A DNA stretch of 37,307 bases from Desulfobulbaceae bacterium. GTDB lineage: Bacteria > Desulfobacterota > Desulfobulbia > Desulfobulbales > VMSU01. A program made the translations under genes and the position numbers. Under the pieces are notes generated by a model. The model worked only from the letters and a program-made list of their open reading frames with translations, had not been told where the DNA came from and did no database searches. Location of the stretch: positions 1 to 37,307 of the forward strand of contig VMSU01000140.1 in NCBI GenBank assembly GCA_013792005.1. The letters are read 5' to 3'. How positions within the stretch are numbered: the first letter of the stretch is position 1; every line of letters starts with the position of its first letter. Below are positions 8,160 to 16,010 of this stretch, piece by piece.

Positions 8160-9392
8160 ATGTCAGACAATAGCCTGATCTCCCTCATTCTTGACTCAGT
8201 GCTTAAAGAGGCCATGGGACTCAACATCTCCTCCATTGGCGCAAATTCACTCAAGCATGCCATTGGCAGGAGAATGCGGGCTCTGGAGATGGAAAACACC
8301 CTCCAGTATCTGAACCTGATCAAAAAATCGACCCCTGAACTTAATGAACTTATTGAGGAAGTTGCGGTGAACGAGACGTGGTTCTTTCGTGACGAAGCGC
8401 CGTTCATCGCCCTGCGCGAATACGCCACCGCCTTTTTCCAGCAGGGCAAGAATAAGTCGCTACGACTCCTGAGCATCCCCTGCTCGACAGGAGAAGAACC
8501 ATATTCCATGGCCATGACTCTGATCGAGGCCGGCATCCCCGCTCACTCCTTCACCATAGACGCCGTTGATATCAGTCGTCGCTCACTTGAGGTTGCTCGC
8601 CAAGGCATCTATCGCCCGAACTCATTTCGCACAACTTATGCCAAACGCTACCAAGGATATTTCTCTAAAACTAGACAAAGCTACGCCTTGGATAAATCCA
8701 TCAAAGGGCTCATCAGGTTTCACCGGGGCAACCTCCTCCACCTCACCCCGCCCCTGACCAAAACCACCTACAATGTGATCTTTTGCCGTAACCTGTTGAT
8801 CTACCTGGACTCAAGCTTTCACCAAAAAGCCATCGACACCTTCAGCGCCCTTCTTGATGATGCAGGACTGCTGTTCATCGGACATGCCGAATCAGGCATT
8901 TTCAGCCACAGTCGTTTCACTCAGGCCCCACACCCCAAAGCCTTCGCCTTTTATAAAAGGCCGGAAGAGTCAGAAAAAAAATCTTCCAAATACCTCTCTG
9001 GTAACGCCTCAGCAAACGCCAGTGCCTTTCTTTTTAAGAACTCTGTATCCTATGCCAATGCAACCATCACACACACTCCGACGAACCGCTACGGAGAACT
9101 CGACAGCTTGGATCACCAGATCAAGGCACACGAAGACCAGATCCAGAAACAGGGTCCAACCGCAGAAAGCTTCTACCAACTGGCAACTATTTTCGAACAA
9201 AAAAATGAGTGGAAAAGCGCGATCAGCATGCTGAAAAAAGCTATTTACCTAGACCCAAACTCCATCGAGGCAATTGACATGCTGGCAGCGATCTATCAAC
9301 GCCTTGGGGATGAGGCCAACTATCAATCCTGCCTCAACCGAGGACGTAGAATCATCACCCGTCTGGCCATGCCGACCGACCCTAATATATAA
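8160..9392 (+). CDS. wspC: CheR-type receptor methyltransferase with TPR tail (WspC-like)
   Basis: In this 410-residue protein the N-terminal helical CheR domain is followed by the SAM-dependent methyltransferase. Motifs are NETWFFRDEAPF (about 77-88), the SAM loop IPCSTGEEPYSMAM (about 109-122) and VIFCRNLLIYLD (about 208-219). The C-terminus (about 330-400) carries TPR-like helices, including FYQLATIFEQKNEWKSAISM and AIDMLAAIYQRLGDEANYQS. The CheR-TPR fusion is characteristic of WspC, which methylates glutamates in WspA's cytoplasmic helices to tune its activity. ATG at 8160 lacks an obvious ribosome-binding site. With the 274-nt gap upstream this suggests separate translational control, or an internal promoter. 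Confidence 0.9.
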   Translation: MSDNSLISLILDSVLKEAMGLNISSIGANSLKHAIGRRMRALEMENTLQYLNLIKKSTPELNELIEEVAVNETWFFRDEAPFIALREYATAFFQQGKNKSLRLLSIPCSTGEEPYSMAMTLIEAGIPAHSFTIDAVDISRRSLEVARQGIYRPNSFRTTYAKRYQGYFSKTRQSYALDKSIKGLIRFHRGNLLHLTPPLTKTTYNVIFCRNLLIYLDSSFHQKAIDTFSALLDDAGLLFIGHAESGIFSHSRFTQAPHPKAFAFYKRPEESEKKSSKYLSGNASANASAFLFKNSVSYANATITHTPTNRYGELDSLDHQIKAHEDQIQKQGPTAESFYQLATIFEQKNEWKSAISMLKKAIYLDPNSIEAIDMLAAIYQRLGDEANYQSCLNRGRRIITRLAMPTDPNI

Positions 9393-9438
9393 TAATAGCC
9401 TAATCCCGAGCCTGATCGCTTACCCAAGGAAGAAACCC

Positions 9439-10116
9439 GTGTCATTATCATACGCTGACCTTAACATTGACGACTGCTGGAACCAGATTGGTGTCTTCAG
9501 CAAGGAACAGAGCCGCTGTGAACGACTAGCAGAACTGGCCCACTGCCTGAACTGCGACCAGTACACCAGCACAGGCCGACTGCTCCTCAACCGCCCTCTT
9601 CCCGACGACTACCGCCGTGAACTCAGCGAACACTTGAGCCACCCCATCATCAAACAAGCCAAACGGACTCAATCGGCCTTCATCTTCAGAGCCGGCGATG
9701 AGTGGCTGGGCGTAACATCGACCATGATCAAGGAAGTGGTGGACATGGGCCCCATCCACTCCATCCCCCACAAGAGCAGCCGCATCTTTCGTGGTATCGT
9801 CAACATCCGTGGGCGACCGGAACTCTGCGTCTCCATTGGTGGCGTGCTAAGGATCGAACCAGGCACCAGACAACAGGGCACACCCGCGCCCGAGCGACTG
9901 ATCGTTGCCGCCAAAGACGGACAGAGTATCGTCTTTCCAGTCAGCGAAGTCATGGGGCCAGTGCTCTATGACGCCAGCATACTCAAGCCCCTGCCCATAA
10001 CCGTCTCCGGCTCAAAGGCGGTCTATACCAAAGGAATACTGAATATCAACGACCAAGAGGTCGGCATGTTGGATGACGCCATGCTGTTTCGTATCCTGAC
10101 CAGAAACCTGGGATGA
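9439..10116 (+). CDS. wspD: Second CheW-like coupling protein (WspD-like)
   Basis: GTG at 9439 with AAGGAAG 6 nt upstream gives a 225-residue protein. A longer in-frame ATG at 9274 would overlap wspC and add unconserved residues, so it is rejected. The N-terminus has the WspD signature: DDCWNQIGVFSKEQSRCERL, then CLNCDQYTSTGRLLL, a Cys-containing extension not found in ordinary CheW. From about residue 75 a CheW domain follows (IFRAGDEWLGVTSTMIKEVV, FRGIVNIRGRPELCVSIGGV). Having two different CheWs (WspB and WspD) is a hallmark of Wsp systems; they may differ in receptor binding and array position. Its stop overlaps the wspE start by 4 nt (ATGA). Confidence 0.9.
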   Translation: MSLSYADLNIDDCWNQIGVFSKEQSRCERLAELAHCLNCDQYTSTGRLLLNRPLPDDYRRELSEHLSHPIIKQAKRTQSAFIFRAGDEWLGVTSTMIKEVVDMGPIHSIPHKSSRIFRGIVNIRGRPELCVSIGGVLRIEPGTRQQGTPAPERLIVAAKDGQSIVFPVSEVMGPVLYDASILKPLPITVSGSKAVYTKGILNINDQEVGMLDDAMLFRILTRNLG

Positions 10117-12830
10117 CCATGACTGATCTCAACGACATGTCCCTTCTGGACCTATTTTTGATGGAGACTGGAAACCAATCCATTACCCTCACCCATGAGC
10201 TGTCGCTATGGGACAGCGACCATGGCGGGGACGGTCCTAACTTTACCGTCATGCACCGAGCAGTCCATTCCATCGCCGGTGCGGCCAGAATAGTCGACCT
10301 GCAAGAAATCATTGATCTGACTCAGGCAATGGAGAAGGGGATACGTGTAGCCTCGAGCCACCCCACCCCCGAAATTAGAAATCTTCTCGAAGCGGCAACC
10401 AACCACCTAGGCCATCTGACCACAAGTAATCCGAACCAAATCCAAGAGTCGCTTAAGGAGAAAGAGGGGCTACTTGCCGACCTGATCAAACAACTGCGGG
10501 CATTAAAGACCCCATCAATAGAGCCTGGCACAAGCACCCCTAAAACCAAAGCGCCTGCCGCCGCTCCCACCTCTTCCTTTGCTTCCAGCCAAGGGATGTT
10601 CCCGATCTTTACTGAAGATGCAGAAAACCACCTCGCCGTCCTCTCTGACAATCTTATTCAAATTGAAAAAAATCCCACTGCCATCGTCCTCCTTGAATCA
10701 TCGATGCGAGCGATTCACTCTCTTAAGGGGGCCGCCAGGGTTATCGGCTTGACCGACATCGTTACCCTGACCCACACCATGGAAGAACTCTTCATCGCGG
10801 CCCAAAACAAGATCCTCACCCTCACCTCGGACCATATTGATACTCTGTTCTCGGCTACCGATCTCATCCGCAGCCTAACCAAAGAAAATGAAGAGACCGC
10901 CCCCCAATGGTTTGAGAGCAACAAAAAACAGATCACCGCTCTGGCCGATCAAATATTCACCATCGTCGATAAACACGAACAAATCGTCGTTGAACCGGCT
11001 GCCCCAATTATCACCAAGACCTCCCCTGAACCAACAACTGAAGGAAAAGTCGTTGGTTCAGCAAAAAATGTGTCAGATCGGCTCCTGCGGGTTTCATCGC
11101 AAGGCATGAACCAGATCCTGGCCTTAGCCAGCGAAGCCATGGTCGAATCGCGCTGGCTGCCCAACCTGATTGCATCCCTCAATCGTCTGAAGAGGCAACA
11201 AGATACTGCCTGGTACACCCTGGAAAAGTTTCGGCTTCAATTACCGGAAACAGGAATGCCGATCGCCATCGCCCACGGCCTGGACGAAATCAGCGCTAAA
11301 CTCAAACGGAACCAGGACTTCCTCGGCACCCAAATTGCTGAACTCACAGAGCACAGCACTCATAGTGTCAGAATTTCCAATCGACTGCATAATGAGGTCA
11401 TCAACAACCGAATGCAGCCCCTGTCCGAAGGCCTGATCGGTATTCCCCGCTTAGTCCGCGAGTTGGCCCGCAAGCTCAATAAACCAGTCCGTTTCGAAGT
11501 CATCGGCGCCGACACCCTGATCGACAGGGACATTCTCGAAAAACTGGAGTCTCCCTTTACCCATATTGTCACCAATGCCATTGATCACGGGATCGAAACC
11601 CCGGCAGAGAGAGAAAAATCCGGGAAACCACCAGAGGCAACCATCCTCCTGAACGCCAGGCACCATGCCGGAATGATGGTTATTACCATCTGCGACGACG
11701 GGCGCGGCCTTGACTATGATGCTTTGCGCCAAAAAGCCGTGGAGAAACGCCTGGTTTCGGCCAAAGTCGCAGCAGAACTGACCGAAACGGAGCTTGCTCA
11801 TTTTCTGTTCTTACCGAACTTCACCACCAAGGCTGTCGCCGACAGTACATCAGGCCGAGGCGTAGGACTTGACATCGTCCACAACACCATTCGAGAAATC
11901 CGGGGCAGCATCGAACTCCACTCCACAGCCGGACAGGGATTGACCTTCGAACTCCAGCTACCGCTGACTCTTTCGATTATTCGCGGACTACTCATCGAAA
12001 TCAACAACGAACCATATGCCTTGCCGCTGATCAGCATCGACCATGCTGTCAGGTTACCCATCAGCGAGGTAAAGGAGATGGGTAACCGTCCATATTTCAT
12101 CTTTAACAACCGGAGATTCGGGCTCATCAGCGCACAGCAGACCCTGGAACTCAAGGAACAAACCAGGGACGATGACATCCTGTCCGTAATCGTCTTAAGT
12201 AGCGGAATCAACAGCTACGGCCTGATCGTCGACCGCTTTCATGGCATTCGAGATATGGTAATCCAACCATTAAACCAACGACTCGGCAAACTCAGAAGCA
12301 TAAGCGCTGCCGCCATTGCCGAAGATGGCACCCCGATCCTGATTCTCGACATCAATGACCTTCGTCAGACCATGGATCACCTGATCTCTGGCGACCGTCT
12401 CCACCGGATCACCCCCCAGATTATCCCAAGCGCCAGCCGTTCAACCCACAAACGAATTTTGGTGGTCGACGACTCGATCACCGTCAGGGAAGTGGAACGA
12501 AAAATCCTTACCGATCATGGTTTCCTGGTAGATATGGCGGTGGATGGTCTTGATGGCTGGGGGATGGTGCGGCGCAACACCTATGATTTGATTATCACCG
12601 ACATTGACATGCCCAACCTTGATGGCATCGAACTTCTGGTCCACATCAAAAACTCCAAAGAACACGAGAATATCCCAGTGATTATTCTTTCATACAAGGA
12701 TCGTGAAGAGGACAAAACGCGTGGTTTGGATGCCGGCGCCGACTACTATTTAACTAAATCAAGCTTCCACGACCAAGCTTTGATTGAAGCCGTGGAAGAT
12801 CTTATCGGTACACCTGGAGAATTTCGATGA
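10113..12830 (+). CDS. wspE: CheA-type hybrid histidine kinase with C-terminal receiver (WspE-like)
   Basis: This is a 905-residue cytoplasmic kinase. It has two HPt domains: His52 in AVHSIAGAARIV and His202 in RAIHSLKGAARVIG. Dimerisation and ATPase regions follow, with the N-box HIVTNAIDHGIE (about 484-495), G1 CDDGRGLDYDAL and G2 GRGVGLDIV. Next is a CheW-like P5 domain (about 640-770), then a receiver (about 785-900) with Asp830 in TDIDMPNLDG and a conserved Lys in YYLTKSS. In Pseudomonas, WspE phosphorylates WspR and WspF; the attached receiver may be a phosphate sink or modulator. ATGA overlaps on both sides couple it to wspD and wspF. A second in-frame ATG at 10119 is an alternative start. 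Confidence 0.93.
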   Translation: MTMTDLNDMSLLDLFLMETGNQSITLTHELSLWDSDHGGDGPNFTVMHRAVHSIAGAARIVDLQEIIDLTQAMEKGIRVASSHPTPEIRNLLEAATNHLGHLTTSNPNQIQESLKEKEGLLADLIKQLRALKTPSIEPGTSTPKTKAPAAAPTSSFASSQGMFPIFTEDAENHLAVLSDNLIQIEKNPTAIVLLESSMRAIHSLKGAARVIGLTDIVTLTHTMEELFIAAQNKILTLTSDHIDTLFSATDLIRSLTKENEETAPQWFESNKKQITALADQIFTIVDKHEQIVVEPAAPIITKTSPEPTTEGKVVGSAKNVSDRLLRVSSQGMNQILALASEAMVESRWLPNLIASLNRLKRQQDTAWYTLEKFRLQLPETGMPIAIAHGLDEISAKLKRNQDFLGTQIAELTEHSTHSVRISNRLHNEVINNRMQPLSEGLIGIPRLVRELARKLNKPVRFEVIGADTLIDRDILEKLESPFTHIVTNAIDHGIETPAEREKSGKPPEATILLNARHHAGMMVITICDDGRGLDYDALRQKAVEKRLVSAKVAAELTETELAHFLFLPNFTTKAVADSTSGRGVGLDIVHNTIREIRGSIELHSTAGQGLTFELQLPLTLSIIRGLLIEINNEPYALPLISIDHAVRLPISEVKEMGNRPYFIFNNRRFGLISAQQTLELKEQTRDDDILSVIVLSSGINSYGLIVDRFHGIRDMVIQPLNQRLGKLRSISAAAIAEDGTPILILDINDLRQTMDHLISGDRLHRITPQIIPSASRSTHKRILVVDDSITVREVERKILTDHGFLVDMAVDGLDGWGMVRRNTYDLIITDIDMPNLDGIELLVHIKNSKEHENIPVIILSYKDREEDKTRGLDAGADYYLTKSSFHDQALIEAVEDLIGTPGEFR

Positions 12831-13849
12831 AAATCGGCATAGTCAATGATTCAGTGATGGCGGTTGAAGTCTTACGTCGTATTATCGTGACCTGCCCCGA
12901 GCACCAGGTAGCCTGGTGCGCAGCAAACGGCGCCGAAGCCGTCGCTCTATGCCACCAAACCCCGCCCGACCTGGTCCTGATGGATCTGCTGATGCCGGTA
13001 ATGGATGGGGTCGAAGCCACCCGCCGGATCATGAAAACCACTCCCTGCGCCATCCTGATCGTCACCGCCAGCGTCACCGGCAACTCATCCCTGGTTTACG
13101 AGGCCATGGGTGCCGGAGCCCTTGATGTGGTAGCCACACCGGTCCTGGGATTGAGCGGAGCTGGAACAGCAGCCAATGAACTGTTACGAAAAATTGACAT
13201 AATCGGCAAATTAATCGGCTGCTCACCCAAGTCCACCCGGCGGCCCAAACCCCACCAAGAGAGCAAGCCCCCAAACCGCCCCCAAGATCCGCCCCTTATA
13301 GTCATTGGCGCCTCAACCGGAGGTCCGCAAGCACTCACGACCGTACTGACCAAATTCCCAGCCAACCTGCCCGCGGCAGTGGTAATTGTTCAGCACATGG
13401 ATAAAAAATTCACCCACGGATTAGCTACCTGGCTCAACCACCAGGTAACAATGCCAGTGAAAATAATCCACGAAAAAGATCGCCCCAAAAAAGGGATAAT
13501 CCTGGTGCCCAGCACCGAATACCACTTGATCATGACCAACAGTGGTTCCCTAATCTATAGCCAGGAACCAGTTGACAACTTTTATCACCCCTCGGTTGAT
13601 GTTTTTTTCCAATCCATCGTCAAAAACTGGACCGGAAAAATTATTGGCATCCTCCTGACGGGAATGGGCCGAGACGGCGCAACAGGACTTCTGTCCCTAA
13701 AAGAAGAAGGCCACCATACCATTGCCCAAGATGAAGCTACCTCAGTAGTCTACGGCATGCCTAAGGCCGCTATGCAACTTAACGCGACCAAAGAAATTCT
13801 CCCTATCCACGAAATTGGCGAGCGAATTGTCGCCCTGCTCGGGAGATAA
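12827..13849 (+). CDS. wspF: CheB-type methylesterase response regulator (WspF-like)
   Basis: In this 340-residue protein an N-terminal receiver beginning MKIGIVNDSVMAVEVLRR has phosphoacceptor Asp53 (LMDLLMPVMDG). The acidic pair is Asn-Asp rather than Asp-Asp, which is usual for WspF. After a proline-rich linker (about 130-155) the CheB methylesterase has all three catalytic residues: Ser163 (GASTGG), His190 (VQHMDK) and Asp283 (GMGRDGA). Phosphorylated WspF demethylates the receptor and shuts the system down; loss of WspF in Pseudomonas gives wrinkly, high c-di-GMP colonies. It starts inside the wspE stop (ATGA), with GGAG about 8 nt upstream. The frame is intact, so the pathway is probably adaptable rather than locked on. 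Confidence 0.93.
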   Translation: MKIGIVNDSVMAVEVLRRIIVTCPEHQVAWCAANGAEAVALCHQTPPDLVLMDLLMPVMDGVEATRRIMKTTPCAILIVTASVTGNSSLVYEAMGAGALDVVATPVLGLSGAGTAANELLRKIDIIGKLIGCSPKSTRRPKPHQESKPPNRPQDPPLIVIGASTGGPQALTTVLTKFPANLPAAVVIVQHMDKKFTHGLATWLNHQVTMPVKIIHEKDRPKKGIILVPSTEYHLIMTNSGSLIYSQEPVDNFYHPSVDVFFQSIVKNWTGKIIGILLTGMGRDGATGLLSLKEEGHHTIAQDEATSVVYGMPKAAMQLNATKEILPIHEIGERIVALLGR

Positions 13850-13852
13850 CCC

Positions 13853-14866
13853 ATGCAACCCAATCTCTTCAGCGACATTAAATCCATCAACACCTTCCGG
13901 ATCTCTGTCCTGCTCATCGATGACCAACCGATGATCGCCGAGGCGGTACGCCGCGCCCTGGAGGACGAGAAAGATATCGAGTTCCATTATTGTCAGGACC
14001 CCAGCAAGGCTATTAAAATCGCCAACCGGATTCACCCGACCATCATCCTCCAAGACTTGGTCATGCCGGAAGTTAACGGCCTGATGATGGTCAGATTTTT
14101 TCGGGTCAACAAAGAAACGAACCAGATACCAATCATCATTCTCTCCACCAAGGAGGATCCCAAGGTCAAAAGCGAGGCGTTCAGCTTAGGAGTCAATGAC
14201 TATCTGGTCAAACTTCCAGACAAAATTGAACTCATCGCCCGACTTCGTTACCACTCAACTGCTTACCTCTATCACCGGCAGCGCGACGAAGCCTTTGCCG
14301 CCCTTGAAGAGAGTCAGCGCAAGCTGCACGAAGCCAATCAGGCGCTCGAAAAATTATCTTCGCTGGATGGGCTGACCGGAATCGCCAATCGTCGTCAGTT
14401 CGATAAAGTCATAGCGAACGAATGGAACCGGGCGATTCGCAACTACAGCCCCATTTCCCTGCTAATGCTGGACATCGATTTTTTCAAACTCTACAATGAC
14501 ACCTACGGACACCAAAAAGGCGATACCTGCCTAAAACAGGTAGCTGAAGTTCTCAAAGCCAATGAAAAACGCCCGGCTGATCTCGCTGCCCGATACGGCG
14601 GCGAGGAGTTTGCCTTCATCCTCCCGGAAACCGACAAACACGGGGCTCTGGAAAAAGCCTCCTCAATTCTTAATATGCTCCGCGAGGCCAACATTCCCCA
14701 TAAGGCTTCAACGGTCCACACGATCTTGACCGCAAGCATCGGTGTCGCCACCATGAACGCTGAGCGGGGCACTTCGCCCGACAACCTAATCCTCCAGGCT
14801 GACAAGGCCTTATATATCGCCAAAGAACGCGGACGAAATCAACTGGTGGTATCCGGAGAAGAGTAA
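13853..14866 (+). CDS. wspR: Receiver-GGDEF diguanylate cyclase (WspR-like)
   Basis: The 337-residue response regulator has an N-terminal receiver (LLIDDQPMIAEAVRRALEDE) with phosphoacceptor Asp68 in LQDLVMPEVNG and LSTKEDPKVKSEAFSLGVND downstream. A helical linker (about 140-170) leads to a GGDEF domain with DGLTGIANRR and the active-site GGEEF at residues 249-253. The RxxD product-inhibition site (Arg240-Asp243) lies exactly five residues upstream. All features needed for phosphorylation-activated, feedback-inhibited synthesis of c-di-GMP from two GTP are present. Segments such as AARYGGEEFA and LSTKE match Pseudomonas WspR as I remember it. It begins 3 nt after wspF with GGGAG upstream, and is the last gene of the operon. 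Confidence 0.94.
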   Translation: MQPNLFSDIKSINTFRISVLLIDDQPMIAEAVRRALEDEKDIEFHYCQDPSKAIKIANRIHPTIILQDLVMPEVNGLMMVRFFRVNKETNQIPIIILSTKEDPKVKSEAFSLGVNDYLVKLPDKIELIARLRYHSTAYLYHRQRDEAFAALEESQRKLHEANQALEKLSSLDGLTGIANRRQFDKVIANEWNRAIRNYSPISLLMLDIDFFKLYNDTYGHQKGDTCLKQVAEVLKANEKRPADLAARYGGEEFAFILPETDKHGALEKASSILNMLREANIPHKASTVHTILTASIGVATMNAERGTSPDNLILQADKALYIAKERGRNQLVVSGEE

Positions 14867-14894
14867 CTGGGCAGGATGCGCGGTGAGTCTGAAA

Positions 14895-15683
14895 CTAAAG
14901 ATAGGACCGCCCGCCAAGAAATCGCTTCTGGAAATAAGCGGCGGAGAGTTTGGACTGTATTACGGTCTTTCCACTGCTGGGCGCATGGATAAATTGATCG
15001 CTGCCCAGATAGACCCCAACATGAGACGCCTGGCCACTTGAGTCGGTACGAAAAAATACCAGATCCCCTGGCCGCAACTGCCCCTGACTGACACTCCTCC
15101 CACTACGAAATTGATCACGGGAGACACGGGGCATATCCAATCCAATTAGCTGGTAGACCATCATTGCCAGTCCGCTACAATCGAAACCTAACACCGGCGA
15201 AGAATCACCCCACCTGTAGGGCACCCCGACAAACTGCCGGGCAATAGCAACCCCATGCTCCCGAAGTCGATCGGGTGTATCCTGATATAGCACGGCAGGG
15301 TACGACTCCGGTCGCACCACGATGAATACCTCAATAATCATTTCTTTTTTCAATCGGGAAGCACTGTCATAAGCCAAGTTATAACTTTGGTAATTGCCGA
15401 ACCGCACCCGATACAAATTGCCCTCACCACGGAAATAATACGCGGGAAGGCCTAAGAAAGAGAGACGCGTCGCGAGGCGAAAGGCATTTTTAGGATCAGC
15501 AAACGCCCCAACCTGTATCGTGTACCCCATGAATGGCAATCGCTGCTGAAATACCTGCCCTGATTGAGAATGGGACAAGACCGGAGGTTTAGCAGAATGA
15601 TGTGCAGCACACCCTCCAAGAAAGAAAAGGACAGGGACGAACCAAGAAAAAAACAGAAAAGAGTTGCGCAACAGACTGTTCAT
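14895..15683 (-). CDS. SPOR-domain and NlpC/P60 lipoprotein (peptidoglycan hydrolase)
   Basis: The 262-residue protein has a lipoprotein signal peptide (hydrophobic 8-22, lipobox FLGGC with Cys25). A SPOR domain (about 53-122, YTIQVGAFADPKNAFRLATR) probably binds denuded septal glycan. The C-terminal NlpC/P60 cysteine peptidase (about 143-262) has catalytic Cys169 (FDCSGLAMMVYQ), His221 (ASHVGVYLG) and a third polar residue at His233. It probably cleaves peptide stems (gamma-D-Glu-diaminopimelate bonds) in the periplasm at division sites. SPOR placed before NlpC/P60 on one lipoprotein is a compact septum-targeted hydrolase. It is convergent with wspR (28 nt between ends), and its upstream region is shared with the divergent thx gene. 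Confidence 0.9.
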   Translation of the reverse strand: MNSLLRNSFLFFSWFVPVLFFLGGCAAHHSAKPPVLSHSQSGQVFQQRLPFMGYTIQVGAFADPKNAFRLATRLSFLGLPAYYFRGEGNLYRVRFGNYQSYNLAYDSASRLKKEMIIEVFIVVRPESYPAVLYQDTPDRLREHGVAIARQFVGVPYRWGDSSPVLGFDCSGLAMMVYQLIGLDMPRVSRDQFRSGRSVSQGQLRPGDLVFFRTDSSGQASHVGVYLGSDQFIHAPSSGKTVIQSKLSAAYFQKRFLGGRSYL

Positions 15684-15802
15684 CTGGTTATATATCTATC
15701 CTTATTCTAAGATAGCGTAGAGTTTTTCTTATCAATGAGCCCCGCAGTGAAAAAAACACAATCCACAATATCATAACAGACTAGAACAACCGGAGGAATA
15801 CA

Positions 15803-15913
15803 ATGGGCAAAGGTGACGGACGCAGCAAGCGCGGTAAAATATTCAAGAAATCAAACGGGAACTCACGGCCCAGAAAAAAGGTCAAAGCAGCGCCAACAGA
15901 AGAACAGAAGTAA
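15803..15913 (+). CDS. thx: 30S ribosomal protein bTHX
   Basis: This 36-codon gene is preceded by a strong ribosome-binding site, GGAGGA (15792-15797), 5 nt before the ATG. The product begins MGKGDGRSKRGKIFKKSNGN and then reads SRPRKKV, the recognisable bTHX pattern (MGKGD-x-K-x-x-RGKI-x-x-x-S-x-G-x-x-RP). It is very basic and ends in an acidic tail, PTEEQK. THX binds in a cavity at the top of the 30S head, contacting 16S rRNA, and stabilises it. It stands alone on the plus strand between two minus-strand genes. At 36 codons it is below the size cut-off of many gene callers and easily missed. Confidence 0.85.
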   Translation: MGKGDGRSKRGKIFKKSNGNSRPRKKVKAAPTEEQK

Positions 15914-15924
15914 ATCTTACCCCT

Positions 15925-15966
15925 GAGCCGAGATCGCCCGGACTGATTTAGTTCTGGGCGTCGCTC
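15925..15966. terminator. Hairpin between thx and ftsK, weak terminator candidate
   Basis: The stem CGCCCGGA (15935-15942) pairs with TCTGGGCG (15953-15960), with one G-U pair in RNA. It is extended after an asymmetric bulge by GAGC/GCTC (15925-15928 with 15963-15966). It lies between the convergent ends of thx and ftsK, where a bidirectional terminator is expected. No T-tract follows on either strand, so this is tentative. Confidence 0.35.
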
Positions 15967-16010
15967 AACTCTTGTTACGCCAAGAAGCGATTGAATACCC
16001 TTTTAAATAA

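Noticed and set aside
9274-9438. Longer N-terminus for the WspD-like gene
   Set aside because: It would overlap wspC and add residues without WspD character. GTG at 9439 has a good ribosome-binding site and starts at the conserved region.
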